Source: an uncultured bacterium (GTDB lineage: Bacteria > Elusimicrobiota > Elusimicrobia > Elusimicrobiales > Elusimicrobiaceae). From it: a stretch of DNA of 64,000 bases. Positions 39,516-49,238 of the stretch are shown piece after piece (within the stretch, counting starts at the first letter, position 1; the number at the start of each line of letters is the position of its first letter). Made by a program: the position numbers and the translations under genes. The stretch is from assembly GCA_949297775.1 (NCBI GenBank), contig CASFTM010000002.1, positions 62,001 through 126,000 on the forward strand, in the 5' to 3' direction. The notes beneath the pieces are model-generated. The model was not told the DNA's origin and ran no database searches. It worked only from the letters and a program-made list of their open reading frames with translations.

Positions 39516-40673
39516 ATGGATATTTTAACTTCTCTAACTAAAATTGCACACGCCACTTCGCTCTATGCGCTTACCTGGCAGCAGCTGGTGATGATTGCGG
39601 TTTGCTGTTTCCTCCTATGGCTGGGGATTAAAAAACAGTTTGAACCGCTGCTTCTTATTCCGATTGCTTTCGGCGGGCTTCTGTCCAACATTCCGCTGGC
39701 GGGCATTGCCGAAGCGGGCGGTTTCCTGCGCATCGTGTACGACGCCGGTATCCAGACGGGGCTGTTCCCGCTGTTTATCTTTATGTCCGTCGGCGCGATG
39801 ACGGACTTCGGCCCGCTGATCGCCAACCCGAAAATGGCCCTGTTGGGTGGGGCGGCGCAGTTCGGCATTTTCGCCACGCTGATTGGCGCCATTGGGCTGT
39901 CATATGTACACTTTGGCGATGTGCAGCCTTTTGCGTTCGGCCTTAAAGAAGCGGCTTCCATCGGCATTATCGGCGGGGCGGACGGCCCGACGGCTATCTT
40001 TTTAACCTCCCGCCTGGCGCCCCAGCTTTTGGGCGCGATTGCCGTGGCGGCCTATTCGTATATGGCGCTGGTGCCGATTATCCAGCCGCCCATTATGAAG
40101 CTCCTGACCACCGAAGCGGAACGTAAAATCAAAATGACGCAGCTGCGCCCCGTTTCCAAACGCGAGAAAATTCTGTTCCCGCTGGTGCTGCTGCTTTTGT
40201 GCGCATTTCTGTTGCCGGACGCCGCCCCGTTAATCGGCGCGCTGACGTTTGGCAATCTGATTAAAGAATCGGGCGTGGCGGAACGCTTGTCCAAAACCCT
40301 GCAAAATGATTTCTGCAACATTACCACCATTTTGCTGGGGTTGTCGGTCGGTTCCAAGCTGCAGGCCAGCCAGTTCTTAAAAACCGAAACGCTGGGTATT
40401 TTGGTGTTGGGTATTATCGCCTTCTCCATTGCCACGGCGTCGGGTGTACTGCTTGCCAAGCTGATGAACTGCTTCAGCAAGACCAAAATCAACCCGCTTA
40501 TCGGTTCTGCCGGCGTATCGGCCGTGCCGATGGCGGCGCGCGTTTCCAACAAAGTGGGCTTGGAATACGATAAGCACAACTACCTCCTGATGCACGCGAT
40601 GGGCCCCAATGTGGCGGGCGTAATCGGCAGTGCGGTGGCGGCGGGGGTGTTGTTATCGCTATTGGGCAAATAA
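39516..40673 (+). CDS. oadB: Na+-pumping decarboxylase beta subunit
   Basis: A 385-aa integral membrane subunit that decarboxylates carboxybiotin and exports Na+. The signature [16 protein letters not shown] carries the Na+-binding Asp; [21 protein letters not shown] is the second conserved region near the C-terminus. About nine to eleven hydrophobic helices. It completes a sodium pump that turns decarboxylation into a membrane gradient, typical for fermenting gut bacteria. Which acid is used (oxaloacetate, methylmalonyl-CoA, glutaconyl-CoA) is set by the alpha subunit; oxaloacetate is most likely. Confidence 0.95.
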   Translation: MDILTSLTKIAHATSLYALTWQQLVMIAVCCFLLWLGIKKQFEPLLLIPIAFGGLLSNIPLAGIAEAGGFLRIVYDAGIQTGLFPLFIFMSVGAMTDFGPLIANPKMALLGGAAQFGIFATLIGAIGLSYVHFGDVQPFAFGLKEAASIGIIGGADGPTAIFLTSRLAPQLLGAIAVAAYSYMALVPIIQPPIMKLLTTEAERKIKMTQLRPVSKREKILFPLVLLLLCAFLLPDAAPLIGALTFGNLIKESGVAERLSKTLQNDFCNITTILLGLSVGSKLQASQFLKTETLGILVLGIIAFSIATASGVLLAKLMNCFSKTKINPLIGSAGVSAVPMAARVSNKVGLEYDKHNYLLMHAMGPNVAGVIGSAVAAGVLLSLLGK

Positions 40674-40687
40674 TTTACGCAGCCTAT

Positions 40688-40720
40688 TAAAAACGCCCCG
40701 CATATGCGGGGCGTTTTTTT
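40688..40720 (+). terminator. Terminator of the birA-oad operon
   Basis: AAAACGCCCCGC pairs with GCGGGGCGTTTT around ATAT, followed by TTT; directly after oadB. Confidence 0.9.
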
Positions 40721-40771
40721 GTAAGGAAAAATCCCGGCTGAACCGGAGAAATAGGAAGATACAAAACCGTT

Positions 40772-41419
40772 TCAACCGGCAATTTTTACGCCGTTTCGGG
40801 GGCATAGTCCCGCCAATGTGCAGTTGGTGCACGCGGGTTTGCGGGCGTTACACACTTGTCTGCCGTGCAAAATAAGCGCAATGCCAAACCAACCCCAGTA
40901 TTTGTAGGGAATAATTTTCATCAAATCCTGCTCCACTTTCACAGGGTCCGTCTGCTTGGTAAGCCCCAGCCGGAAAGAAAGGCGTTTGATATGCGTATCT
41001 ACCACAATGCCTTCCGGCTTTTTAAAATAGTCCCCCAGCATCACGTTGGCCGTTTTGCGCGCTACGCCGCGCAGGGTAAGCAAATCCTTCATATTTTGCG
41101 GCACTTCGCCGCGGTATACTTCGCTGATGCGTCTAGAGCTTTCAATTAAAGACAAGGCTTTGCTGTGGTAGAACCCCGCAGAGTGAATAAGCTTCTCCAC
41201 GTCTTTGATATCGGCTTTTGCCATCTCCTGCGGGGTGGAATAAGCGGCAAACAGTGCAGGTGTAATTTGGTTGACGCGTTCGTCTGTGCACTGGGCCGAC
41301 AAAATGACCGCACACAATAGTTCCCACGCATTTTTGTGGTGTAAGGGAATAATATGCTTAGGATACAATTTTTTTAATTTTTGCAGCAGGGCCGGCACAT
41401 CGGTTTTTTTAGCGGGCAT
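40772..41419 (-). CDS. nth: Endonuclease III
   Basis: A 215-aa HhH-GPD DNA glycosylase/AP lyase for oxidised pyrimidines. The catalytic Lys in LRGVARKTANVML and Asp in VVDTHIKRL are present. The 4Fe-4S cysteines CNARKPACTNCTLAGLC follow the expected Cys-x6-Cys-x2-Cys-x5-Cys spacing. It overlaps the end of the zinc permease gene by 11 nt, so it is probably co-transcribed with znuACB. Confidence 0.96.
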   Translation of the reverse strand: MPAKKTDVPALLQKLKKLYPKHIIPLHHKNAWELLCAVILSAQCTDERVNQITPALFAAYSTPQEMAKADIKDVEKLIHSAGFYHSKALSLIESSRRISEVYRGEVPQNMKDLLTLRGVARKTANVMLGDYFKKPEGIVVDTHIKRLSFRLGLTKQTDPVKVEQDLMKIIPYKYWGWFGIALILHGRQVCNARKPACTNCTLAGLCPRNGVKIAG

Positions 41420-42230
41420 TTTTCAGTCCCCCCACTTTGCTCCAGCCGTAGGATAACGCCAATACACACAGGTTGACCAAAATAATCGTAGCGCCGGACG
41501 GAATATTAAACACAAAAGACAAATACACGCCCACCCACACGCTCGCTACGCCAAAACACGCCGCCAGCCACAACACCTGCTTGAATGTGCGCGAAATCAG
41601 CAGCGCAGACACGGGCGGAATAATCAGCAAGGCGGAAATGAGGAAAATTCCCACCACTTTAAACGCCAGCACCACCGCCACAGACGTGATAACTACCAAT
41701 ACGGTATTGACGGCTTGTACGGCAATGCCGCGGGTGCGGGCGAAAGGCTCGTCAAAGCAGGTAGCCGTCAAATCGCGGTAGAAGAAAAACAACCCGGCCA
41801 GCACCGCCGCCAGCAAAAGCCCGCACAAGAACGCTTCGTCCTTGGAAACGGTCAAAATACTGCCAAACAAGTAGCCCAGCAAATCGGTATTAAACCCGCC
41901 CGCCAGCGCGGTAATGAGCAACCCTACCGACAGCCCCGCCGCGCTGACAATGCCGATGGCGGCATCTCCGTAAATTTTAAATTTTTGGGTAATTTTCATA
42001 ATTCCCAAAGACGCCGCCGCCACCACCGGCACCGACACATACACCGGATTAGCCGACAACAAAAGCGCCGCCGCCACGCCCGTCAAACATACGTGGCTCA
42101 TTCCGTCGCCAATAAGGGAAAGCCGCTTGAGCACCAAAAACACGCCGAGCAGCGCGCACGCGGCCGCCACCAAAGACCCTGCCGCCAGCCCGCGCTGTAC
42201 AAACCCATAGCTTAAAAATTCCGCTATCAT
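41409..42230 (-). CDS. znuB: Zinc/manganese ABC transporter permease
   Basis: A 273-aa ABC-3 family permease with about eight membrane helices. GVFLVLKRLSLIGDGMSHVCLTG is the family N-terminal signature. The start is ATG 42230 (MIAEFL), overlapping the ATPase stop by 4 nt. With ZnuA and ZnuC it forms a high-affinity metal importer; zinc is likely but manganese is not excluded. Confidence 0.92.
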   Translation of the reverse strand: MIAEFLSYGFVQRGLAAGSLVAAACALLGVFLVLKRLSLIGDGMSHVCLTGVAAALLLSANPVYVSVPVVAAASLGIMKITQKFKIYGDAAIGIVSAAGLSVGLLITALAGGFNTDLLGYLFGSILTVSKDEAFLCGLLLAAVLAGLFFFYRDLTATCFDEPFARTRGIAVQAVNTVLVVITSVAVVLAFKVVGIFLISALLIIPPVSALLISRTFKQVLWLAACFGVASVWVGVYLSFVFNIPSGATIILVNLCVLALSYGWSKVGGLKNAR

Positions 42231-43015
42231 TTGCGTTCCTCCCCGCACGAACACCCCAGCGGGCAGTGCCCGTGGTTGTGCAAGTGGTCAATGGTATGCT
42301 GGGCAAAAGAACCCAGCTTTTCAGCCACGGCGGCGGAATGGCAAAATTCTTCTTTGGTGCCGTAAAAGACAAGCGTTTTATCAATGTACATAAATTTGGA
42401 AATATACTTGCCCACTTCGCCCGTGTCGTGCGTGATGAGCAAAATCGTCACGCCGTGTTTGGCGTTTAATTCACCCAGCAAATTAAAAAACATCCCGCGC
42501 GATTCGGGGTCCAGCGCGGTGGACGGCTCGTCCAAAATCAACAGTTCCGGCCGGCTTACCAACGCCCGCGCCAGCAAAACGCGCTGTTGCTGCCCGATGG
42601 ATAAATCGTGGAAAATCCGCCCCGCATATTCACGCGTGCGGGTTTGCTGCATGGCTTCATGCACTTGTTTAAGTTCGCTAACCGATACGCCGCTGCCGTG
42701 CCGGGCGGACAGCCCCATCAGCACCACCTCCTCGGCCGATACCGGGAACCGGCTTTGCGACACCGGGCTCTTTTGCGCCAAATAACCGATTTTGCGCCAA
42801 TTTTTAAAATCAGTTAACGGTTGCCCGAAGAGCTTAATTTGCCCCTTGCCGCTTTCCAACCCCAACAGCAGTTTTAAAAGCGTCGTTTTTCCCCCGCCGT
42901 TGGGACCAATAATACCCACATAATCGCCCGCCTGGACGGAAAAAGAAATATTTTCCAGCACCGGTACGCGGACATAAGCGAAATTCAGGTTCTGGGCTTC
43001 TATTACGCTTGGCAT
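42227..43015 (-). CDS. znuC: Zinc/manganese ABC transporter ATPase
   Basis: A 262-aa ATPase: Walker A GPNGGGKTTLL, Q loop LAQKSP, signature LSIGQQQRVLLARAL, Walker B LLILDEPSTALD and switch His ILLITHDTGE. The C-terminal ~35 residues contain His and Cys (HTIDHLHNHGHCPLGCSC), a probable metal-binding tail. It overlaps znuA by 13 nt. Confidence 0.94.
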   Translation of the reverse strand: MPSVIEAQNLNFAYVRVPVLENISFSVQAGDYVGIIGPNGGGKTTLLKLLLGLESGKGQIKLFGQPLTDFKNWRKIGYLAQKSPVSQSRFPVSAEEVVLMGLSARHGSGVSVSELKQVHEAMQQTRTREYAGRIFHDLSIGQQQRVLLARALVSRPELLILDEPSTALDPESRGMFFNLLGELNAKHGVTILLITHDTGEVGKYISKFMYIDKTLVFYGTKEEFCHSAAVAEKLGSFAQHTIDHLHNHGHCPLGCSCGEERK

Positions 43016-43902
43016 TCAAGGCCTCTTTGCAAGCTTTCCAAATTGCGGCGCATCAATTCGCCGTAAGTAACGTTCTTGTCAAAATCCCGCTTGCTCACGT
43101 GCTCTACCGTGTAGAGCGGCAACACCTGTGCGCCGGTTTCTTCCGCCACGGCGGCGCTTAGGCGCGGGGAAAGGGTTTCTTCGGTAAAAATGGCGCAGAT
43201 GTGGTTTTGGCGGATAAATTTAATCAGTTCCGCCAACTGGCGGACGGAATTTTCCCCGTCGTGGGAAGAGCCCGCCAACGCGGACAAAGACAAATTATAG
43301 TTACGGGTTAAATTTCCAAACGCCAAATGCCCAATATGCACCACCTCGCGGCTTTTGCAAGAGGCCAAACCCTTCCGGTATGCATCATCCAACTCTTTCA
43401 GCTCTTTCTCCAACGCTTGTAAATTGGCGCCGTATTCTTTTTTATGGGAAGGGTCTTTTTGCACCAGCGCCATCGCAATCGCGCGGGCGATTTTTTGGGT
43501 GTTGTTGAAATCCATCCAAATATGCGGGTCGTCCGATTCGGGCGTATAGCGGGCGGCCTGCACCACATGCGTTTGCGGGCCGGCGGCGGAAAGAACATCT
43601 TTAGCCCACGGTTCAATTTGGTCGGACACGTAAACAAAAATATCGGCATTTTTCACCGTTACTAGTGCGCCGGGCGTCGGTTCAAAAGCGTGCGGTTCGG
43701 CGTTGGCGGGCAGCAACATAGATACATCCGCATATTCCCCCGCCAACTGTTTGGCCAGCGTATACGGCACATAGCCGGAAGTAACCACCTGCGGTTTTTG
43801 GCCTTCGGCCACCGGCGCCAAGTGCTGGCGCGGCGCCAGGGAAAGCCACCACAACAGGGCGGCGATAACAAAAAATAAAACGGCTGGTAAATGTTTTTTC
43901 AT
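43003..43902 (-). CDS. znuA: Zinc/manganese-binding periplasmic protein
   Basis: A 299-aa cluster A-I solute-binding protein with an N-terminal membrane anchor/signal (AVLFFVIAALLWWLSLAP). Metal ligands: PHAFEPTP, DDPHIWMDF, HIGHLAFG and the acidic FTEETLSPR. The His-rich loop typical of many ZnuA proteins is missing (only TPESDD before the PHIWMD His). A -10 TATAAT (43921-43926) and AAAGGAAACC precede the ATG. No clear Zur box was identified. Confidence 0.92.
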   Translation of the reverse strand: MKKHLPAVLFFVIAALLWWLSLAPRQHLAPVAEGQKPQVVTSGYVPYTLAKQLAGEYADVSMLLPANAEPHAFEPTPGALVTVKNADIFVYVSDQIEPWAKDVLSAAGPQTHVVQAARYTPESDDPHIWMDFNNTQKIARAIAMALVQKDPSHKKEYGANLQALEKELKELDDAYRKGLASCKSREVVHIGHLAFGNLTRNYNLSLSALAGSSHDGENSVRQLAELIKFIRQNHICAIFTEETLSPRLSAAVAEETGAQVLPLYTVEHVSKRDFDKNVTYGELMRRNLESLQRGLECQA

Positions 43903-43920
43903 ATTGGTTTCCTTTTCTAT

Positions 43921-43982
43921 ATTATACGATTTCCCGCCGCCGGGCGGAAATACGGAATGAAGGAATTTATTATAATATAAAA
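43921..43982. promoter_or_regulatory. Divergent promoters of znuA and the EamA gene
   Basis: TATAAT on the minus strand (43921-43926) serves znuA; TATAATATAA on the plus strand (43972-43981) serves the EamA gene, which has AAAGGAG before its ATG. The region is only about 90 bp and AT-rich. Confidence 0.5.
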
Positions 43983-43994
43983 AAGGAGAAAATT

Positions 43995-44897
43995 ATGAGC
44001 TACTTACTAGCATTTTGTTTGGCCCTTTGTTGGGGCACCGCATTCCTTGCGTCTAAAAATATTGTGGAAAGTTTGCCGCCGTACTGGGGTACTTTTTACC
44101 GTGTACTGGCAGGCCTGTGCTTCTTTATTGTGCTGTATGCCATACAGCGGAAAAATTTAAAATGTCCCGTCAAACAGTTGTGGCGCCCGTGGACGATTGG
44201 CTTTTTGCTTATTTTACTGCCGTTTGCCGCGATTTCGTGGGGGCAGCGTTTCGTAGCGCCAACGATTGGCGGTATTTTTAACGGAACGGTACCGATATGG
44301 TCGTTTATCGCCGGGGCTATCTTGTTAAAAGGAGAGGACCGCTTTACCTGGCGCCGCGCCGCCGGGGTAACCGTAGGAATGATCGGCCTGCTGATTATTA
44401 TGCACCCGATGATTACCGCCGCCAAGCTGGACGCCAGCCCGATGGCTTTATACGGCTGTTTTGCCTTCCTGATTATGGCGTGGTCGTACAGCTTGGGCAA
44501 TGTGTTTACCAAAAAAATTATGGTGGACAGCAATGCCATGTCCCACGAAGCCAACACCTTTCACCAATACCTTTTTTCCGCCGTTGTGTTGCTGGTTGTT
44601 TCCCTGATTGCCGAACCGGTGCCGCCGGCTTCGGCCTTTACTACCAAAGTAGTGCTTTCCATTATCAGCGCGGGGGTATTTTCGTCCGCGGTGGCGTTCT
44701 TGCTTATGGTGGCGTTAATTAAACGCTGGGGCGCTACGCGTATGGCGTCGGTTACGTACTTTACGCCGGTCGTCGCCATGGCGAGCGATATGATTGCCTT
44801 CGGGCGCATTCCCACCGGGGCGGAAATCGGCGGGCTTTTGCTGATTTTTGCCAGCTTGGTAATGATTCAAAAGAAAGTAGAACCCGAAACTAAATAA
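43995..44897 (+). CDS. EamA/DMT-family transporter
   Basis: A 300-aa protein with about ten hydrophobic helices in two EamA repeats. The N-terminal LAFCLALCWGTAFLASKNIVE and the second-half FFTPVVAMASD-type segment (TYFTPVVAMASDMI) are typical of drug/metabolite exporters. It is 3 nt upstream of thrC, so amino-acid export (threonine/homoserine, as RhtA) is a reasonable but unproven guess. Confidence 0.87.
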   Translation: MSYLLAFCLALCWGTAFLASKNIVESLPPYWGTFYRVLAGLCFFIVLYAIQRKNLKCPVKQLWRPWTIGFLLILLPFAAISWGQRFVAPTIGGIFNGTVPIWSFIAGAILLKGEDRFTWRRAAGVTVGMIGLLIIMHPMITAAKLDASPMALYGCFAFLIMAWSYSLGNVFTKKIMVDSNAMSHEANTFHQYLFSAVVLLVVSLIAEPVPPASAFTTKVVLSIISAGVFSSAVAFLLMVALIKRWGATRMASVTYFTPVVAMASDMIAFGRIPTGAEIGGLLLIFASLVMIQKKVEPETK

Positions 44898-44900
44898 CAT

Positions 44901-46142
44901 ATGAAAAAAATCCTTAACCTGCAGTGCATTAACTGCGGAAAAGAACACAAAACCAGCGAGGCAAATTTCGTTTGTTCGGCCTGCGGTGGGAATTTGGAAG
45001 TCAACTACGACTATAAACTGATTTCCAAACGTTTCAGCATCGGCAAACTGAAAGACAACCGCGAATTTGATATGTGGCGCTATATGGATTTGCTTCCTAT
45101 CAACGACCACGACAAAGTGCCGCACGTGCACGTGGGCTGGACGCCGCTTTACCCTTGCAAAGAATTAGCCAAAGAACTGCATATTTCCAACCTGCTTATT
45201 AAAGACGAAGGGCGCAACCCCACCGGCTCTATTAAAGACCGCGGCAGCGCCGTAGCGGTGGCCCGTGCGCTGGAGCTGGAACAGGAAGTCATCGCGGACG
45301 CGTCCACCGGCAACGCCAGCGACTCGCTGGCCTGCTTAACCGCCAGTATGCCGATGAAAACCGTCATCTTTGCGCCCAAATCCGTACCGGACCCGAAACT
45401 GGTGCAGCTGCTGGTGTACGGGGCGGAAGTCATCGGGGTAGACGGCTCGTACGACGAAGCGTTTGAACTGTGCAAGCAATCCGTGCAAAAATACGGCTGG
45501 TATTCCCGCGCCGCGGGGTTCAACCCGTTCACGCGCGAAGGCAAAAAAACCTGCGCGTTTGAAATTTGCGAGCAAATGGATTGGGAAGCGCCGGATAAAG
45601 TCATCGTCGCCGCCGGAGACGGCACTATTTTGGCCGGTTTGTGGAAAGGCTTTACCGATTTTAACAAGCTGGGAATCATTGAGCGGATGCCGCAGATGAT
45701 TGCCGTCCAGGCCGAGGGCAGTGCCGCTATTGCGCAGGCGTTCAACAGCCACACGGAAGTAAAATCCGTCCCGGCGCATACGGTGGCGGACAGCATTGTG
45801 GTCAACTATCCGCGCGACGCCGCATTAGCCATGCAGGCCCTGCAAGAATCCAACGGTATGGCCCTGACGGTAACGGACGAAGAAATCCTGCAGGCTATCC
45901 CGGAATTGGCGCGCAAAGCCAATATCTTTGCCGAACCCGCCGGCGCGGCTACTTACGCCGCACTCAAAAAACTGGTGGCACAGGGCAAAATTGAGCGGGA
46001 TGAATCGGTCGTGCTGATTGTGGGCGGAAACGGACTAAAAGACATAGACTCCGCCATGCACGTACTGCCCAAAGTGTGCGTCATTCCCCCCACTATGGCC
46101 GCTGTGGAAGAAGAACTAAAAGCCAAAGGCTTTATTAAATAG
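44901..46142 (+). CDS. thrC: Threonine synthase
   Basis: A 413-aa PLP-dependent enzyme converting phosphohomoserine to threonine. The N-terminal zinc ribbon has CINC and CSAC pairs (residues ~8-29), as in the archaeal/actinobacterial class. The PLP Lys is in PTGSIKDRGSAVA (~residue 113); STGNASDSLACL and the C-terminal VLIVGGNGLKD complete the cofactor site. Co-transcribed with an EamA exporter; ends at a terminator. Confidence 0.93.
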   Translation: MKKILNLQCINCGKEHKTSEANFVCSACGGNLEVNYDYKLISKRFSIGKLKDNREFDMWRYMDLLPINDHDKVPHVHVGWTPLYPCKELAKELHISNLLIKDEGRNPTGSIKDRGSAVAVARALELEQEVIADASTGNASDSLACLTASMPMKTVIFAPKSVPDPKLVQLLVYGAEVIGVDGSYDEAFELCKQSVQKYGWYSRAAGFNPFTREGKKTCAFEICEQMDWEAPDKVIVAAGDGTILAGLWKGFTDFNKLGIIERMPQMIAVQAEGSAAIAQAFNSHTEVKSVPAHTVADSIVVNYPRDAALAMQALQESNGMALTVTDEEILQAIPELARKANIFAEPAGAATYAALKKLVAQGKIERDESVVLIVGGNGLKDIDSAMHVLPKVCVIPPTMAAVEEELKAKGFIK

Positions 46143-46148
46143 CGCTTT

Positions 46149-46179
46149 TAAAACCCCGCTTTTGCCAAGCGGGGTTTTT
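46149..46179 (+). terminator. Terminator after thrC
   Basis: AAAACCCCGCTT pairs with AAGCGGGGTTTT around TTGCC and ends in a T run; also symmetric enough for the convergent small gene. Confidence 0.88.
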
Positions 46180-46213
46180 AGCGTAAAATGCACCATTCAA
46201 AACATACGGCAAA

Positions 46214-46504
46214 CTAAGGGTTCATCTGTTCAAAAGTGTCCAGGCTGGCGCTTCGCACTTCAGTCGGCACGCAAATATTGCCCACCATCCGCCCGTTGCA
46301 TGTGGAGGCCGCCGGCGCTTGTCCCTTTTGGGCTGTTCCGCCCAGGGCCTTTTTCGCCGGAGTCTGTGGGGCCGTTACTCCGGGCAGATGAAGCGCTTGG
46401 CGCGTTTGCGCCGTATATTGTTTCAAAACCATCATCAACAATACCGCCACAATCACCACCGCAAGCAACATTCCCAACAACCCCATTCCTCTTTTATTAA
46501 TCAT
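46214..46504 (-). CDS. Small pseudopilin-like membrane protein
   Basis: A 96-aa protein started at ATG 46504 (AAGAGG upstream). The N-terminus MINKRG-MGLLGMLLAVVIVAVLLMMVL looks like a class III prepilin signal with cleavage after Gly, but the usual Glu5 is absent, as in minor pseudopilins of the GspK type. The rest is short and polar, with two cysteines (STCNGRMVGNICVP). A promoter with TTGGAA, an 18-nt spacer and TGCTACAAT lies upstream. It may be a minor pilin or a plain single-pass protein. Confidence 0.65.
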   Translation of the reverse strand: MINKRGMGLLGMLLAVVIVAVLLMMVLKQYTAQTRQALHLPGVTAPQTPAKKALGGTAQKGQAPAASTCNGRMVGNICVPTEVRSASLDTFEQMNP

Positions 46505-46670
46505 AAAACACCTCTTGCGTCCATTGTAGCAAAACACGCCGGGGCGTTCCAATAAAAGAAACTCCAGCGGGTACAACTCCCCTTTTTCAAGTGTAAAATG
46601 CTACAATAAAATGGGGGGAAAAAATCTCTAATTTAAAATTAATTATTAAACAGGGTGAGGTAAAAATTAT

Positions 46671-47546
46671 ATGACGCAAAATTTATCTTCGTCCGCCTTG
46701 GTTAAACCCTTGGCCAAAGATATACACGCCGAAGCGGACATCCCGTCCGGTTACGGCAAAACGGAAAGCTACCTGCTGCCCAAAGACCCGGCTTGGCTGT
46801 TTTTATTTTGGGAAATCACCCAAAGCACCTTGGATTACATCAAAAGCCAATACAGTGAAGACGTGCTGAAAAACGCCCGCACCGTCATCCGCCTGCACGA
46901 CGTAACGGATGTAGAATTTTTTGACGGAAACAACTCGGTATGCCACTATGATATGCCCGTTATTTTTGAAGCCCGCAGCTGGTACATCAATGCGCCGCAG
47001 TCCGGCCGCGCCTACCTGGCGGATTTAGGCTATTTAACGGCCGACGGTCAATTTATTTTGGTGTCCCGCAGCAACTCCACGCTGCTGCCGCCCGGCAAAG
47101 TGTCCGATATTGTGGACGACAAATGGATGGTGGTGGAAGGAGACTTCCAAAAACTCTTAAAACTGGCCGGTGCCGACTATATCGGCCTGGGCGCCAGCGA
47201 ACTGATGCACGTGTTGGGCCAACGCTGGAAAATGACGGAACTCACTTCCTCCGGCGCGCCGACTTCGTGGTCGTCTTTTACGCTGCAGCTGGAAAAAGTA
47301 CAGCCGCAGGAAGATGAAGACATTTGGCTGCAGGCAGACTGCGAAATCATCATCTACGGCTCTGCCTCCAAAAACGCCATCGTGTCCATTAATGGCCAGG
47401 AAATTGAACTCAAAGAAGGCAAATTTTCTATCCGCCAACACCTGCCCGCCGGCAGCGTGGTGGATTTGCCCATCAAAGCGCGCAACGCCAAAGGCGATAA
47501 GACGCGCCAGGTAAACATTAAGGCTCTGCGCGAGCAAGGAAAATAA
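46671..47546 (+). CDS. DUF4912 domain protein
   Basis: A 291-aa protein. The DUF4912 domain spans about residues 20-150 (YLLPKDPAWLFLFWEIT, RLHDVTDVEFFDG, YDMPVIFEARSWYINAP, GRAYLADLGYL). The C-terminal half has a beta-rich segment (ASKNAIVSINGQEIELKEGKFSIRQHL region) similar to immunoglobulin-like folds. The function of DUF4912 is unknown. It sits 1 nt before a GH57 glucan-branching enzyme, an association that suggests a role with glycogen or a related glucan. Confidence 0.82.
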   Translation: MTQNLSSSALVKPLAKDIHAEADIPSGYGKTESYLLPKDPAWLFLFWEITQSTLDYIKSQYSEDVLKNARTVIRLHDVTDVEFFDGNNSVCHYDMPVIFEARSWYINAPQSGRAYLADLGYLTADGQFILVSRSNSTLLPPGKVSDIVDDKWMVVEGDFQKLLKLAGADYIGLGASELMHVLGQRWKMTELTSSGAPTSWSSFTLQLEKVQPQEDEDIWLQADCEIIIYGSASKNAIVSINGQEIELKEGKFSIRQHLPAGSVVDLPIKARNAKGDKTRQVNIKALREQGK

Positions 47547-47547
47547 T

Positions 47548-49170
47548 ATGGGTGAAGAAAAAGGTTATTTAGCACTTGTATTACACGCACATTTACCGTT
47601 TATCAAACACCCGGAATACCCGGATTTCCTGGAAGAAGACTGGTTCTACGAAGCCATGGTGGAAACATACATTCCCCTGCTTAACGTATTTGAAAACCTG
47701 ACCGAAGAAGGAACCGATTTCCGGCTGACGATGTCCCTCACGCCGCCGTTGTGCAATATGATGTCGGACCCGCTTTTAATTGACCGCTTCCGCCATTATT
47801 TAAACCAGCGGGTGGAACTGTCGGAAAAAGAACTCAACCGTACACAGGGGACCGAATTTGAAGGCGTCGCGCGGATGTATTTCAACAAATTCCGCCGTTA
47901 CAAAGATTTGTTTGAGAACCGCTACCACTGCCGCGTGTTGGAAGGGTTCAAAAAATTCCAGGATATGGGCAAGCTGGAAATCATCACCTGCTGCGCCACG
48001 CACGGCTATCTGCCGCTGATGGTGCATAAAGAAAGCGTCAACGCCCAAATCAAAATCGCCGCCAACGATTACCGCAGCCGCTTTGGCCGCAGCCCGCGCG
48101 GCATTTGGCTGGCGGAATGCGCCTACAACCCCGGTGATGATAAATTCCTGCGCGACGAAGGCATCCGCTTCTTCTTTACCGAATCGCACGGCATTCTGCA
48201 CGGCACGCCCCGCCCGAAATACGGCATTTATGCGCCCGTGTATTGCCCGCAAACCGGCGTGGCCGCCTTTGCGCGCGATATGGAATCGGCCCAGCAGGTT
48301 TGGAGCGCTGAATCCGGCTACCCCGGCGATCCGCGCTACCGCGAATTCTACCGCGATTTGGGGTATGACTTGAATTACGATTACATCAAGCCCTACCTCC
48401 ATTCCGACGGCGTCCGCCGCAATATCGGTATGAAATACCATAAAATTACCGGCAAAGTATCCCTGAACCAAAAGCAAGCCTACAACCCGTATGAAGCGCG
48501 CGAAGTAGCCGCTATGCACGCCGGCAACTTTATGTTCAACCGCCAAAAACAGATTGAATATTTAAGCACGCTGTTGGACCGCAAACCGTTGGTCGTTTCT
48601 ATGTACGACGCGGAGCTCTACGGGCACTGGTGGTATGAAGGGATTGATTTCTTGGAATATCTGTTCAAGAAAATCTATTATGACCAGAAAGACATCAAAC
48701 TCGTCACCCCGAGCGAATACCTGGAAATGTACCCCGAAAACCAAATGGTGCAGCCATCTATGTCCTCCTGGGGAGACAAAGGCTACCACGATGTGTGGCT
48801 TAACAGCGGCAACGACTGGATTTACCGCCACCTCATCAAAGCGGCTGAACGGATGATGGAACTAGCCAACAAGTTCCCCAATGCAGACGGCCTCTTGCGC
48901 CGCGCGCTCAACCAATTAGCGCGCGAATTGGTGCTGATGCAGTCTTCCGACTGGGCGTTTTTGATGACGACCGGAACCGCTAAGGAATACTCCACCAAAC
49001 GCACCAAGGACCACGTCAAGCGCTTTAACGAGCTCTACGAACAAATCCAGGGCAACCGCATTGACGAGGGCTTCGTGTACGACTTGGAACAGAAAGACTC
49101 TATCTTCCAGCAAATGGATTATAACGTCTATTCCAGTGCCGCCAAGGAAGCCGTCCTGAAAAAGTATTAA
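47548..49170 (+). CDS. GH57 1,4-alpha-glucan branching enzyme (DUF1957)
   Basis: A 540-aa GH57 enzyme: motif 1 VLHAHLPFI near the N-terminus, CCATHGYLPL, the nucleophile region GIWLAECAYNPG (Glu ~residue 187), acid/base region DAELYGHWWYEG (~354), and a C-terminal helical DUF1957 domain with LNQLARELVLMQSSDW. This is the TK1436/Thermus-type branching enzyme that introduces alpha-1,6 links in glycogen. Implies glycogen storage. Operon with the DUF4912 gene. Confidence 0.92.
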   Translation: MGEEKGYLALVLHAHLPFIKHPEYPDFLEEDWFYEAMVETYIPLLNVFENLTEEGTDFRLTMSLTPPLCNMMSDPLLIDRFRHYLNQRVELSEKELNRTQGTEFEGVARMYFNKFRRYKDLFENRYHCRVLEGFKKFQDMGKLEIITCCATHGYLPLMVHKESVNAQIKIAANDYRSRFGRSPRGIWLAECAYNPGDDKFLRDEGIRFFFTESHGILHGTPRPKYGIYAPVYCPQTGVAAFARDMESAQQVWSAESGYPGDPRYREFYRDLGYDLNYDYIKPYLHSDGVRRNIGMKYHKITGKVSLNQKQAYNPYEAREVAAMHAGNFMFNRQKQIEYLSTLLDRKPLVVSMYDAELYGHWWYEGIDFLEYLFKKIYYDQKDIKLVTPSEYLEMYPENQMVQPSMSSWGDKGYHDVWLNSGNDWIYRHLIKAAERMMELANKFPNADGLLRRALNQLARELVLMQSSDWAFLMTTGTAKEYSTKRTKDHVKRFNELYEQIQGNRIDEGFVYDLEQKDSIFQQMDYNVYSSAAKEAVLKKY

Positions 49171-49182
49171 TGCTGTACACGC

Positions 49183-49214
49183 AAAACCCCGGGAGCCAAA
49201 CTCCCGGGGTTTTT
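49183..49214. terminator. Bidirectional terminator
   Basis: AAAACCCCGGGAG pairs with CTCCCGGGGTTTT around a five-base loop, followed by T; between GH57 and the convergent pilin copy 2. Confidence 0.9.
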
Positions 49215-49238
49215 AAATGGTTTTTTATTGCATTTCCT

